Source of the DNA: Savagea sp.
GTDB lineage: Bacteria; Bacillota; Bacilli; Bacillales_A; Planococcaceae
Direction of reading: 5' to 3'
NCBI GenBank assembly: GCA_030152265.1
Contig: JASLHQ010000102.1
Span: 1 to 6,650, forward strand
Length of the DNA: 6,650 nucleotides
Shown: positions 1-5,885 of the stretch, piece by piece
Numbering within the stretch: position 1 is the stretch's first letter
Layout of the letters: each line of letters begins with the position of its first letter
Translations under genes and position numbers: made by a program
Notes under the pieces: generated by a model
What the model was told of the DNA's origin: nothing
The model's input: only the letters and a program-made list of their open reading frames with translations
Database searches by the model: none

Positions 1-947
1 TCACTTTCTTCTACATCCTCTTCCTCAGTCGGGAAAAGCATACTGTCTGCAGTCGTCTGGCAAAGTTGCAATAGACGATTTGCTGCACGATATTGCGCAA
101 GTTTCATCGGAGCTGTCGATTGGCGACGCAACTGCTCAAACCATTCATCGAATGTGCGACGGTCGATAATTGTCGTATCGAAAGGTCCGCCTGGATAATC
201 GATATACCCATTTCGTGAAAGCAACACTTTTTTAATCGGAAGTTCAATGTCTTCTTGCAAAATTTGTTGAACAATCGACTCATTACGACTTAACTCAATC
301 ATAGGATTGAGCAATTTCTGTTCATGTTCACCATATTTCTTCACCCAAAAACGCTCACTTCCTCCGATGAAAGCTGCGACATCTTCGTGCTCAAGTACGG
401 TGATTGTATAACATTGTACAGGCGTGAGCAAGAGTATATTCATCTCGACCGGCGCTTTTTTAATTTGAATGATCGGTTCATACATCATTAAAAAATTGTC
501 AGGTAAACGTTGCGTAAATTGTTTCATTAACGTATCACGACGATATTTCGCATGGATTGTGGAACGCGAAAGCAATGTTGAACTTGCCCATTTTAATTGA
601 AAGTCATACAACTGTTCCGTATATTGACGCTTCAATTGTTCAATCGAATTTGCGGATCCTGGCACGAAAGGATCGAACTGATTCAAAATGTCTTCATCGA
701 CCCGTTTCTCTTCTTCCTCTCGCTCAGGAGCTTTTTTAAAACGACGTGCAATCGATTGAAACAATGTCGGCTTTTCTTCTTCCACTACCTCTTCTTCCTC
801 AAAGAAAAAACCGTCTTTCTGATTTTGCCATTGTAATTTTAAGCGGTCCCATTGGTAACGCTTTAAACGGATAAATTGTGTCGTATAGTGAGATAAATCA
901 TTTTCATAACGCGACACATAATCTAATATTTTTATTAATTGAGCCAT
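1..947 (-). CDS. Divergent NERD-like domain protein, 3' end cut by window edge
   Basis: A frame of 315 codons runs without a stop from an ATG at 947 down to the left edge; only the C-terminus is missing. The start is supported by GAGGTG (953-958) five bases upstream. Residues 1-45 form a conserved-looking head rich in aromatic and basic residues (MAQLIKILDYVSRYEND). Acidic low-complexity stretches lie at about 50-58 and 76-87. Residues 165-270 resemble the NERD (nuclease-related) fold: a hydrophobic strand (ILLLTP, 171-176), a second strand ending in Glu186, a Trp at 201, the NPM turn at 214-216 before a helix, and a late strand VLLSRNGYID (241-250). The tail resembles Bacillales proteins annotated as NERD-containing, from memory and not from a search. 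The usual NERD E-x-K motif is not evident, so nuclease activity is doubtful. No signal peptide or membrane segment is seen, so it is probably cytosolic. Its role is unknown; it has its own promoter region and no operon partner in view. Confidence 0.65.
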   Translation of the reverse strand, partial: MAQLIKILDYVSRYENDLSHYTTQFIRLKRYQWDRLKLQWQNQKDGFFFEEEEVVEEEKPTLFQSIARRFKKAPEREEEEKRVDEDILNQFDPFVPGSANSIEQLKRQYTEQLYDFQLKWASSTLLSRSTIHAKYRRDTLMKQFTQRLPDNFLMMYEPIIQIKKAPVEMNILLLTPVQCYTITVLEHEDVAAFIGGSERFWVKKYGEHEQKLLNPMIELSRNESIVQQILQEDIELPIKKVLLSRNGYIDYPGGPFDTTIIDRRTFDEWFEQLRRQSTAPMKLAQYRAANRLLQLCQTTADSMLFPTEEEDVEES

Positions 948-1020
948 CCTTACACCTCAGCTTTACATTTCCATCTGTTTTTACATACGTCTAGCATGTC
1001 AGTCATTGCTTTTAAATTCA

Positions 1021-1048
1021 TTTGTACTATGTATGTTGCACATTTCAA
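1021..1048 (-). promoter_or_regulatory. Candidate sigma-A promoter of the NERD-like gene
   Basis: On the minus strand, TTGAAA (1043-1048) resembles a -35 box at five of six positions. It is followed after 16 bases by TACAAA (1021-1026), a four-of-six match to TATAAT. This would place the transcript start about 65-70 bases upstream of the ATG at 947. The -10 is poor and the DNA is A+T-rich, so a chance match is likely enough to keep confidence low. Confidence 0.3.
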
Positions 1049-1229
1049 TTTCTCTAATTCAACGAACTATGTTCCATTTTATTATCTCATTAAAAGATGA
1101 AAAAATATATTGCAATAAAACACGATATGATTCGGCGTATAAGTTGTCACGCTATTTAAGATAAGGAAATTCCTACTATCATCATCGGAGAAAACGAACA
1201 AAAAAGCAATCTCTATTCGTCATAAGCGA

Positions 1230-1268
1230 TGCTCGTTTCAAAAATAGTAAAACCACTATATACGAGCA
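1230..1268. repeat. Nested inverted repeat of unknown role
   Basis: TGCTCGT (1230-1236) pairs perfectly with ACGAGCA (1262-1268). Within the 25-base interval, ATAGT (1244-1248) pairs with ACTAT (1255-1259) around a six-base loop. Together they could form a hairpin with an asymmetric internal loop. There is no T-run after it in the plus direction, so it is not a standard terminator. It sits about 45 bases upstream of the candidate ytzE promoter, where an operator could lie. The stems are short and could arise by chance in a 480-base A+T-rich stretch. Confidence 0.35.
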
Positions 1269-1312
1269 AACGAACCACCTTTACTTATTAAATTATATTT
1301 TTTAACACATTT

Positions 1313-1344
1313 TTTACAACTTTTTTGTCAAAATAAGGTATACT
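1313..1344 (+). promoter_or_regulatory. Candidate sigma-A promoter of ytzE
   Basis: TATACT (1339-1344) is a good -10 box (five of six) about 80 bases upstream of the ytzE start. The best -35-like hexamer is TTTACA (1313-1318), but its 20-base spacing is longer than the usual 16-18. TTGTCA (1325-1330) is a closer hexamer match but is only eight bases away and cannot serve this -10. The surrounding A/T tracts would suit an UP-like element. The -10 is believable; the -35 is uncertain. Confidence 0.45.
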
Positions 1345-1413
1345 AATAGTGAAAGGACGAATCGATTTCATAGTGTAGACGGAGTTCATTTGCATCAAGC
1401 GAAAAAACGACGG

Positions 1414-1419
1414 AAGGTG
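1414..1419 (+). promoter_or_regulatory. Ribosome-binding site that fixes the ytzE start
   Basis: AAGGTG lies six bases before the ATG at 1426. The longer in-frame reading from the TTG at 1390 has no comparable site and would add a lysine/arginine-rich head that is really the leader sequence. A second ATG at 1421 is out of frame and only one base from the site. The start at 1426 is therefore preferred. Confidence 0.85.
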
Positions 1420-1425
1420 AATGCG

Positions 1426-1647
1426 ATGAGTAATTCAACAGACAGAATGTTACGACGTGTCAAAGATGTGTATTTCTTTATTTTGGACAATGGGGTTGTT
1501 ACAACAGATCGAATTGTTGAGGAATTCGGCGTCACAGCACGCACAGTCCAGCGCGACTTAAATGTACTCGAATATAATGAGCTCATTAAAAGTCCAACGC
1601 GTGGACAGTGGACAACAACTGAAATCGAAGTCGAACTTTCATCATAA
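1426..1647 (+). CDS. ytzE: YtzE-like DeoR-type helix-turn-helix regulator
   Basis: This 73-residue protein is almost entirely one winged helix-turn-helix domain. Helix 1 is about residues 5-20. VTTDRIVEEFGVTARTVQRD (25-44) spans the two HTH helices; the recognition helix begins near Thr38 and continues through the DLNVL typical of DeoR-family repressors. The segment GQWTTTEIEVELSS (60-73) forms the wing and end. Classical DeoR regulators are about 250 residues and carry a C-terminal sugar-phosphate sensing domain; that domain is absent here. The length equals that of B. subtilis YtzE as I recall it, so this is a natural short form and not a truncation. It should bind DNA, probably as a dimer, but its target and signal are unknown. 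It is monocistronic: a terminator follows ten bases after the stop. Its position next to opuD and murJ/ytfP matches Bacillales synteny as I remember it. Confidence 0.85.
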   Translation: MSNSTDRMLRRVKDVYFFILDNGVVTTDRIVEEFGVTARTVQRDLNVLEYNELIKSPTRGQWTTTEIEVELSS

Positions 1648-1657
1648 TGTGACCATG

Positions 1658-1683
1658 AAAAGCTGCGCGTAGCAGCTTTTTTT
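1658..1683 (+). terminator. Rho-independent terminator of ytzE
   Basis: AAAAGCTGC (1658-1666) and GCAGCTTTT (1672-1680) form a perfect nine-pair stem around the five-base loop GCGTA. Seven T residues run from 1677 to 1683. It begins ten bases after the ytzE stop and separates ytzE transcription from opuD, so opuD needs its own promoter. Confidence 0.9.
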
Positions 1684-1697
1684 GTGCGTTACCTTTA

Positions 1698-1726
1698 TTT
1701 TTTTATAAAGTTTCACAATGTATAAT
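1698..1726 (+). promoter_or_regulatory. Candidate opuD promoter (perfect -10, weak -35)
   Basis: A perfect TATAAT (1721-1726) lies between the ytzE terminator and opuD, preceded directly by TG. The TG is one base too close to be a true extended -10. At 17-base spacing the -35 region is only a T-run (1698-1703), which suggests a weak or activator-dependent promoter. A second TATACT occurs at 1756-1761, also without a good -35. No sigma-B type GTTTAA/GGGTAT pair was seen. A start near 1733 would give a leader of about 100 bases. Confidence 0.45.
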
Positions 1727-1773
1727 TTGAATTTTTAAATTAAAAATGGTAAGTTTATACTTATTAAAAATAT

Positions 1774-1837
1774 AAAGGAGTTGGCTCACATTTTTTCTGA
1801 TCAAGAACCTCACATATTAGGCGGTGGCTTTCAATGA
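1774..1837 (+). promoter_or_regulatory. opuD leader with extra Shine-Dalgarno and short open frame
   Basis: AAAGGAG (1774-1780) is the strongest ribosome-binding site in the leader, but it lies 53 bases before the opuD ATG. The frame beginning at TTG 1781 (which also contains ATT 1790, nine bases after the site) stays open for 18 codons. It stops at TGA 1835-1837, overlapping the opuD ATG as ATGA. This is the arrangement of a coupled leader peptide. However, TTG sits immediately next to the site and ATT is a very rare start, so translation is uncertain. A remnant of an upstream coding region or a chance match are the alternatives. Confidence 0.25.
1819..1827 (+). promoter_or_regulatory. opuD: Ribosome-binding site of opuD
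   Basis: AGGCGGTGG ends six bases before the ATG at 1834. It is a fair but imperfect match to AAGGAGGTG. The opuD frame is open upstream only back to 1801, with no ATG, GTG or TTG in frame in that interval, so 1834 is the only credible start. Confidence 0.75.
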
Positions 1838-3387
1838 ACCGTCACTTCTTAAAACATCCTGTTTTCCTCATTTCCTCAACGATTTTAATTTTATTAATTA
1901 CGTTCGGCTTACTGTTTTCAGAACAGTTTAAAGATACAGCAGATGCTTTATTCGGTTGGACGACGACGTATTTCGGGTGGTTTTATTTACTCGCGATTTT
2001 TGCGATCGTTATCTTTTTACTCGGGCTCGCGTTCACTTCTTACGGTTCGATTAAGCTCGGGAACGAAAATAGCGAACCTGAATTTTCATTTTTCTCGTGG
2101 ATCGGTATGCTCTTTTCCGCAGGTTTCGGGGCAGGTCTCGTCTTTTGGGGAGTAGCCGAACCGATGAGTCATTATTTCTCTCCTCCATTTGAAGGAGTCG
2201 GCTCTAAAAGTGAAGAGGCTGCGCGCATTTCGATGGGGTATGCTTTTTTCCACCAAGGGATTAGCCAATGGTCGGTCTTCGCATTAATGGGACTTGCGAT
2301 TGCTTTTTTACAGTTTAAAAAGAAAAAAGACGGACTCGTTTCGACAGCGCTTACGCCTATTATCGGGCACAATAAAACGGTGAAACATTCCGTCGATATT
2401 TTAGCGGTCATTTCAACAGTGATGGGTGTCGCGACGAGTGTCGGACTCGGAGTTTTACAAATGAATGGCGGGTTAAATATCGCGTTCAACACGCCACAAA
2501 CGCTCCTCATCCAAATGATTTTAATTATCATCATGGCGGTCGCTTACTTATTTTCAACGACGACTGGATTGAAAAAAGGGATTAAATATTTAAGTACATT
2601 GAACTTAGGGTTGGCGATCGGTTTACTCGCCTTCGTCTTCTTCACAGGTCCTACCCTTTTCATTTTAGAAACATTTACACTCGCAATCGGCGATTTTATC
2701 GATCATTTCGTTTCGTATAGTTTACGACTAGAGCCGTATATCGAGGGAAAATGGGTGAAAGATTGGACGATTTTCTACTGGGCATGGGCGATTGCGTGGA
2801 GCCCGTTCGTCGGAGCATTCGTCGCACGTGTTTCGAAAGGACGGACGATTCGAGAGTTCATATTAGGCGTGATGATTATTCCACCGCTCATCGCCGCGTT
2901 TTGGATTGCGGTATTCGGAGGGACTGCACTTTATAACGATATGAATAACAGCACGATGATTGCGGAAGCGGTCGACCAAGATTTGACACAAGCTTTATTC
3001 GTCACATTCGACACGTTGCCGATGACCGGTTTATTGAACGGCTTTGCGATCATTTTAATTTTCACTTTTTTAGTGACGAGTGCCGATTCGGCGACGTACA
3101 TTTTAGCGAGTATGACGTCAGGTGGCTCTTCCACCCCACCGCTTGCGAATAAAGTCGTTTGGGGAACGATTATCGCGGCCACTTCACTCGCCTTATTATC
3201 AGGTGGAGGACTCAATGCACTACAAACCGCCTCCCTCGTATCCGCCTTGCCGTTTACGATCATTTTAGTACTGCTCATCTTCTCCATCTTGTCGCTCTTA
3301 AAAAATGAAATGCTACCGATTGAAGAACGGGACATTCAACGGTTCGAAAAATTACAAGAAAGAGTCGAAGAAAATAATAATGATTAA
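1834..3387 (+). CDS. opuD: BCCT-family osmolyte (glycine betaine-type) transporter
   Basis: This 517-residue protein has the length and twelve-helix pattern of BCCT carriers such as OpuD (about 512) and BetP. It sits in the cytoplasmic membrane and should import a compatible solute with sodium under osmotic stress. Family marks: the glycine-rich helix SAGFGAGLVFWGVAEP (95-110), the signature WTIFYWAWAIAWSPFVGAFV (311-330) followed by ARVSKGRTIREF (331-342), and TSADSA (415-420), which aligns with the BetP Thr467-Ser468 sodium site. The tail after the last helix (490-517) is short, charged and helix-prone; in BetP the tail takes part in osmotic regulation. Oddity: by alignment from memory, the BetP betaine box Trp189/Trp194/Tyr197/Trp374 reads Gln141/Trp146/Phe149/Ala319 here, so the substrate may differ or the box may vary within this subfamily. 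It is monocistronic, between the ytzE terminator and a terminator just after its stop. Family assignment is secure; the substrate is inferred. Confidence 0.88.
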   Translation: MNRHFLKHPVFLISSTILILLITFGLLFSEQFKDTADALFGWTTTYFGWFYLLAIFAIVIFLLGLAFTSYGSIKLGNENSEPEFSFFSWIGMLFSAGFGAGLVFWGVAEPMSHYFSPPFEGVGSKSEEAARISMGYAFFHQGISQWSVFALMGLAIAFLQFKKKKDGLVSTALTPIIGHNKTVKHSVDILAVISTVMGVATSVGLGVLQMNGGLNIAFNTPQTLLIQMILIIIMAVAYLFSTTTGLKKGIKYLSTLNLGLAIGLLAFVFFTGPTLFILETFTLAIGDFIDHFVSYSLRLEPYIEGKWVKDWTIFYWAWAIAWSPFVGAFVARVSKGRTIREFILGVMIIPPLIAAFWIAVFGGTALYNDMNNSTMIAEAVDQDLTQALFVTFDTLPMTGLLNGFAIILIFTFLVTSADSATYILASMTSGGSSTPPLANKVVWGTIIAATSLALLSGGGLNALQTASLVSALPFTIILVLLIFSILSLLKNEMLPIEERDIQRFEKLQERVEENNND

Positions 3388-3431
3388 AAAAAGGTTCACC
3401 GCTACTCATTTCAGTAGTGGTGAACCTTTTT
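3388..3431. terminator. Bidirectional terminator between opuD and the murJ-rsuA operon
   Basis: An A-run plus GGTTCACCGCTACT (ending 3406) pairs with AGTAGTGGTGAACC plus a T-run (3413-3431). The stem is nineteen pairs with one G-T wobble and a six-base loop. The flanking runs, A on the left and T on the right, give a U-tract in either direction. It begins immediately after the opuD stop codon and ends two bases from the stop of the convergent pseudouridine synthase gene, so it very probably ends both transcripts. Confidence 0.92.
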
Positions 3432-3433
3432 CG

Positions 3434-4150
3434 TTAACGATAATTTTGCAATGCTTCTACTTCTTCTTCTGTCAATTCACGATATTCGCCTTCTCGTAAA
3501 TGTTCATCGAGTTCGAGCGGCCCCATCGAGCAGCGCTTTAAATAGATGACTTCTTTCTCGACCGCGCGGAACATGCGCTTCACTTGATGAAACTTTCCTT
3601 CGGTAATCGTGACGAAAATTTCATCAGGACGATCCGTCAATTCAAGCTTTGCAGGCTTCGTCTCATAGCCGTCATCCAATGTGACGCCTTCTTTAAAAGC
3701 TTCTACATCAGCGGCAGTTACCGCTTTGTCGATGCGCGCAAAATACGTTTTCGGCACATCGTTTTTCGGTGTGAGTAAGCGATGCGCGAGCTGTCCGTCA
3801 TTCGTCAACAGTAAAAATCCGACAGTATCTTTATCGAGACGTCCGACTGGAAACGGCTCGAAATGACGTAATTCATCGTCCAATAGATCGATGACCGTGC
3901 GCTCTACGTAATCTTCTGTCGCTGAAATAACACCGGCTGGCTTATTTAACAAAATGTAGACGAACTCGCGATAATGCACTTCTTCTCCGACGAATGTGAC
4001 GACATCTTTTTCGACATCCACTTTCACACTCGAATTTTTCACGATTTCGCCATTGACCGCGATCATCCCTTGTTTCGCATATTGTTTAATTTCTTTTCTC
4101 GTTCCATAGCCTAAATGGCCGAGCATTTTATCAATTCTCAATTTCTTCAT
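3434..4150 (-). CDS. rsuA: RsuA/RluB-type pseudouridine synthase
   Basis: This 238-residue protein has an S4 RNA-binding domain (about 3-60; RIDKMLGHLGYGTRKEIKQY). A pseudouridine synthase catalytic domain follows (about 62-230). The key motifs are LLNKPAGVISAT (67-78), GRLDKDTVGFLLLTNDG (103-119) with the predicted catalytic Asp106, and EGKFHQVKRMF (184-194). Such enzymes convert uridine to pseudouridine in ribosomal RNA in the cytoplasm. RsuA acts on 16S U516 in Escherichia coli; RluB/E/F members act on 23S RNA, so the exact target is inferred. The usual Glu in DTEG is Val110 here, a mild deviation. It is the second gene of an operon: its ATG overlaps the murJ stop as ATGA. The true start may instead be TTG at 4141 (residue 4), since GAGAGG (4151-4156) is nine bases from TTG but adjacent to the ATG, and homologues often begin MRIDK. 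Confidence 0.88.
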   Translation of the reverse strand: MKKLRIDKMLGHLGYGTRKEIKQYAKQGMIAVNGEIVKNSSVKVDVEKDVVTFVGEEVHYREFVYILLNKPAGVISATEDYVERTVIDLLDDELRHFEPFPVGRLDKDTVGFLLLTNDGQLAHRLLTPKNDVPKTYFARIDKAVTAADVEAFKEGVTLDDGYETKPAKLELTDRPDEIFVTITEGKFHQVKRMFRAVEKEVIYLKRCSMGPLELDEHLREGEYRELTEEEVEALQNYR

Positions 4151-5784
4151 CCTCTCGAAAACTTACCGACGAGTCGCGTAATGCGATCTCCGAGCAAACG
4201 TTGTAACAGTCCTGTACGGTAAGCGAGCACGCCGTAAACGATCGCGCCGACCGCTGCGCCGATTAAGACGTATAAAAACGCAACCCAACGTCCGTCCGCT
4301 GGTGCGATGGCACGAAGCCCTGTCAACGTCGCATAAACGACCGCAATCATCACAACGTTTAACAATAAAATGAGCACGAGACGACGGATGACCATCGTCG
4401 AGCGATAATTGACGACTTTCATAATGATGCCGACGTTCATACCGACTGCGATGAAATATCCGACCGCCGTCGCATAAATCGCACCGTTCGCTTCAAACCA
4501 TTGAATGAATGGAATGTTGATGACCATTTTCACCCATAAACCGAACATCGACGTAAAAATGATCCATTTATGACGGTCAATCCCTTGTAAAATGGCCGCC
4601 GTCACACTGTACATCCCGAACAAAATCGCAACGGGTGCGTAGTGCGCTAAAATGGAAGCCCCTGCTGCATCTTTTTCATATAAAAATGTATAAAACTCAT
4701 CCGATAATACCATTAAACCGAGCACCATCGGAATCGTTAAGAAAAGCATAATTTGAAACGTTTGGTCGAGCGCACGAATGATTCCAGGACGATCTTTCCC
4801 TGTGAAATACCCGGTAATAACAGGAATGAGCGCCATCGAAAAGCCTGTCGCAACCATGACGGGAATCATGACGAATTTATGTGTCAATAAGTTGATCATC
4901 CCGAGATACATGTGCGACACGTCCGCAAGTCCGATTGACGCCATCGCTTTTTTAAACGTCAACATATCGACCGCTTGATACATCGGGTTAATCGTCCCGA
5001 CGAGCACGAACGGAATTAAATAACCAAACACTTCTTTATACATCGCCCAAAACGACACGTCTTCTCCAGAAGGGATACTTTGACGTCGTAACATATCGAA
5101 TTCATCACGATATTTTTGCCAGTAGCGATAAAGAACGAGCAACCCTGCAATCGCTCCGACAAATGCCGCAAATACCGCGACATTGATCGCCATATCCGCC
5201 GTTCCTTTCATCACATAAACGACGAATGCCGCACCGCCGAGCACGAATAAAATGCGGACAATTTGTTCTACAAGTTGCGAAACGGCAGTCGGTTCCATTT
5301 TGTTATACCCTTGGAAAAATCCTCGCGTCAAACTGAGTAACGGAACGACGATTAAAGAGAAACTGACCCAACGAATGACCGTTGCGACTTGTTCAATCGT
5401 ATACACTTCATCCGCTGGATTTTCAGCGGTTTCTGGGTTGACGATTCCAGCGATCGGCGTCGCTAATAAAAAGAGCGCAACGAACGCCGTGATTCCTGTA
5501 ATCATCATGAGAACCATACCCGACTTCATTAAACGCCTACCCGTTTCATAGTCGCCGAGCGTATTATATTTGGATACATATTTAGAAATTGCGAGCGGAG
5601 CTCCTGACACCGCTATCGATAAAAATAAATTGTACGGAACGTAAGCATATTGATAAAGTGCCATACTTTCTTTTCCGACAATTGCATATAAAGGAATTAA
5701 ATATAAAAGACCGAGCGCCTTCGACAAAAAGAGGCCGATCGTAATAATCGCAGTACCACGTATGAGAGTTGATGACATCTTCAT
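4147..5784 (-). CDS. murJ: MurJ/YtgP-type lipid II flippase, MOP superfamily
   Basis: This 545-residue polytopic membrane protein matches B. subtilis YtgP (MurJ) in length and in several segments I recognise: residues 21-31 (SKALGLLYLIP), 63-89 (a KYVSKYNTLGDYETGRR-type loop), 153-177 (TRGFFQGYNKMEPTAVSQ, then LVEQIVR), 302-327 (HKFVMIPVMVATGFSMALIP and following) and 396-440 (ILQGIDRHK to NGAIYATA). About fourteen hydrophobic helices are visible. MurJ moves the peptidoglycan precursor lipid II across the cytoplasmic membrane. SpoVB and other MOP polysaccharide exporters are relatives, but the sequence favours the YtgP branch. The start at 5784 lacks a strong ribosome-binding site; only GGA nine bases upstream is seen. 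The ATG two codons later (5778) would match homologues that begin MSS. It is the first gene of an operon with rsuA and divergent from ytfP. No frame damage was seen. Confidence 0.85.
   Translation of the reverse strand: MKMSSTLIRGTAIITIGLFLSKALGLLYLIPLYAIVGKESMALYQYAYVPYNLFLSIAVSGAPLAISKYVSKYNTLGDYETGRRLMKSGMVLMMITGITAFVALFLLATPIAGIVNPETAENPADEVYTIEQVATVIRWVSFSLIVVPLLSLTRGFFQGYNKMEPTAVSQLVEQIVRILFVLGGAAFVVYVMKGTADMAINVAVFAAFVGAIAGLLVLYRYWQKYRDEFDMLRRQSIPSGEDVSFWAMYKEVFGYLIPFVLVGTINPMYQAVDMLTFKKAMASIGLADVSHMYLGMINLLTHKFVMIPVMVATGFSMALIPVITGYFTGKDRPGIIRALDQTFQIMLFLTIPMVLGLMVLSDEFYTFLYEKDAAGASILAHYAPVAILFGMYSVTAAILQGIDRHKWIIFTSMFGLWVKMVINIPFIQWFEANGAIYATAVGYFIAVGMNVGIIMKVVNYRSTMVIRRLVLILLLNVVMIAVVYATLTGLRAIAPADGRWVAFLYVLIGAAVGAIVYGVLAYRTGLLQRLLGDRITRLVGKFSRG
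4151..4156 (-). promoter_or_regulatory. Ribosome-binding site of rsuA inside the murJ 3' end
   Basis: On the minus strand GAGAGG lies directly against the ATG at 4150 with no spacer, but nine bases before an in-frame TTG at 4139-4141. Normal spacing therefore favours the TTG. ATG initiation would instead rely on ribosomes terminating at the overlapping murJ TGA (4147-4149). Both choices imply translational coupling to murJ. Confidence 0.5.
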
Positions 5785-5835
5785 TTATCATTCCATTCTA
5801 TAATAATCCTTCTATAGTTTACCGCTCCATCGTCA

Positions 5836-5841
5836 TTTATA
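5836..5841 (-). promoter_or_regulatory. Possible -10 box of the murJ-rsuA operon
   Basis: On the minus strand TATAAA, preceded by TTG, lies about 50 bases upstream of murJ in the 163-base divergent interval. No acceptable -35 hexamer sits 16-18 bases further upstream; TTGGAC is present but only eight bases away. It is the best box seen, though weak. Alternative TATAGA and TATTAT hexamers closer to the gene also lack partners. Confidence 0.25.
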
Positions 5842-5885
5842 CAATATTCGTCCAACTGAATGAGACGACTTTCACCCACAAAAAG

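Larger units (their letters stand above)
948..1425. other. Long A+T-rich divergent intergenic region
   Basis: About 480 bases separate the minus-strand NERD-like gene from ytzE. Both genes face outward, so promoters for each must lie here, and weak to moderate candidates exist near 1021-1048 (minus) and 1313-1344 (plus). The middle, roughly 1060-1310, has no open frame with a ribosome-binding site. It contains an 11-base near palindrome, AGGAA-A-TTCCT (1164-1174), and a nested inverted repeat (1230-1268). No terminator, tRNA, riboswitch or mobile-element end was recognised. The length is generous for two simple promoters, so an unrecognised small RNA or regulatory site is possible but not shown. 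Confidence 0.6.

Noticed and set aside
1..3. TGA on the minus strand at the very left edge as the stop of the NERD-like gene
   Set aside because: The codon register places 2-1 as the first two bases of a GAx codon, so this TGA is out of frame and the gene continues beyond the window.
557..836. Plus-strand frames of 60 and 79 codons over the NERD-like gene
   Set aside because: They are antisense shadows of a long minus-strand frame with a good start; neither has a ribosome site or a recognisable product.
1097..1159. A 20-codon ATG frame (MKKYIAIKHD...) in the long intergenic region
   Set aside because: There is no Shine-Dalgarno site before the ATG, no promoter at a fitting distance, and such short frames are expected by chance.
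1390..1425. Longer ytzE reading from TTG 1390 (adds 12 residues)
   Set aside because: This stretch contains the AAGGTG site for the ATG at 1426, and the added residues are not typical of the family.
1684..1833. Sigma-B promoter or riboswitch before opuD, as seen with some osmotic-stress genes
   Set aside because: No GTTTAA/GGGTAT pair was found, and the leader has no structured G+C-rich element resembling a known riboswitch.
2172..3335. Minus-strand frames of 120 and 134 codons inside opuD
   Set aside because: They are antisense shadows of a clearly conserved BCCT gene; their composition mirrors membrane-helix codons read backwards.
5855..5875. Catabolite-response-like half sites (TGAGA ... 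TTTCA) between murJ and ytfP
   Set aside because: The match to the cre consensus fails at core positions and the symmetry is imperfect.
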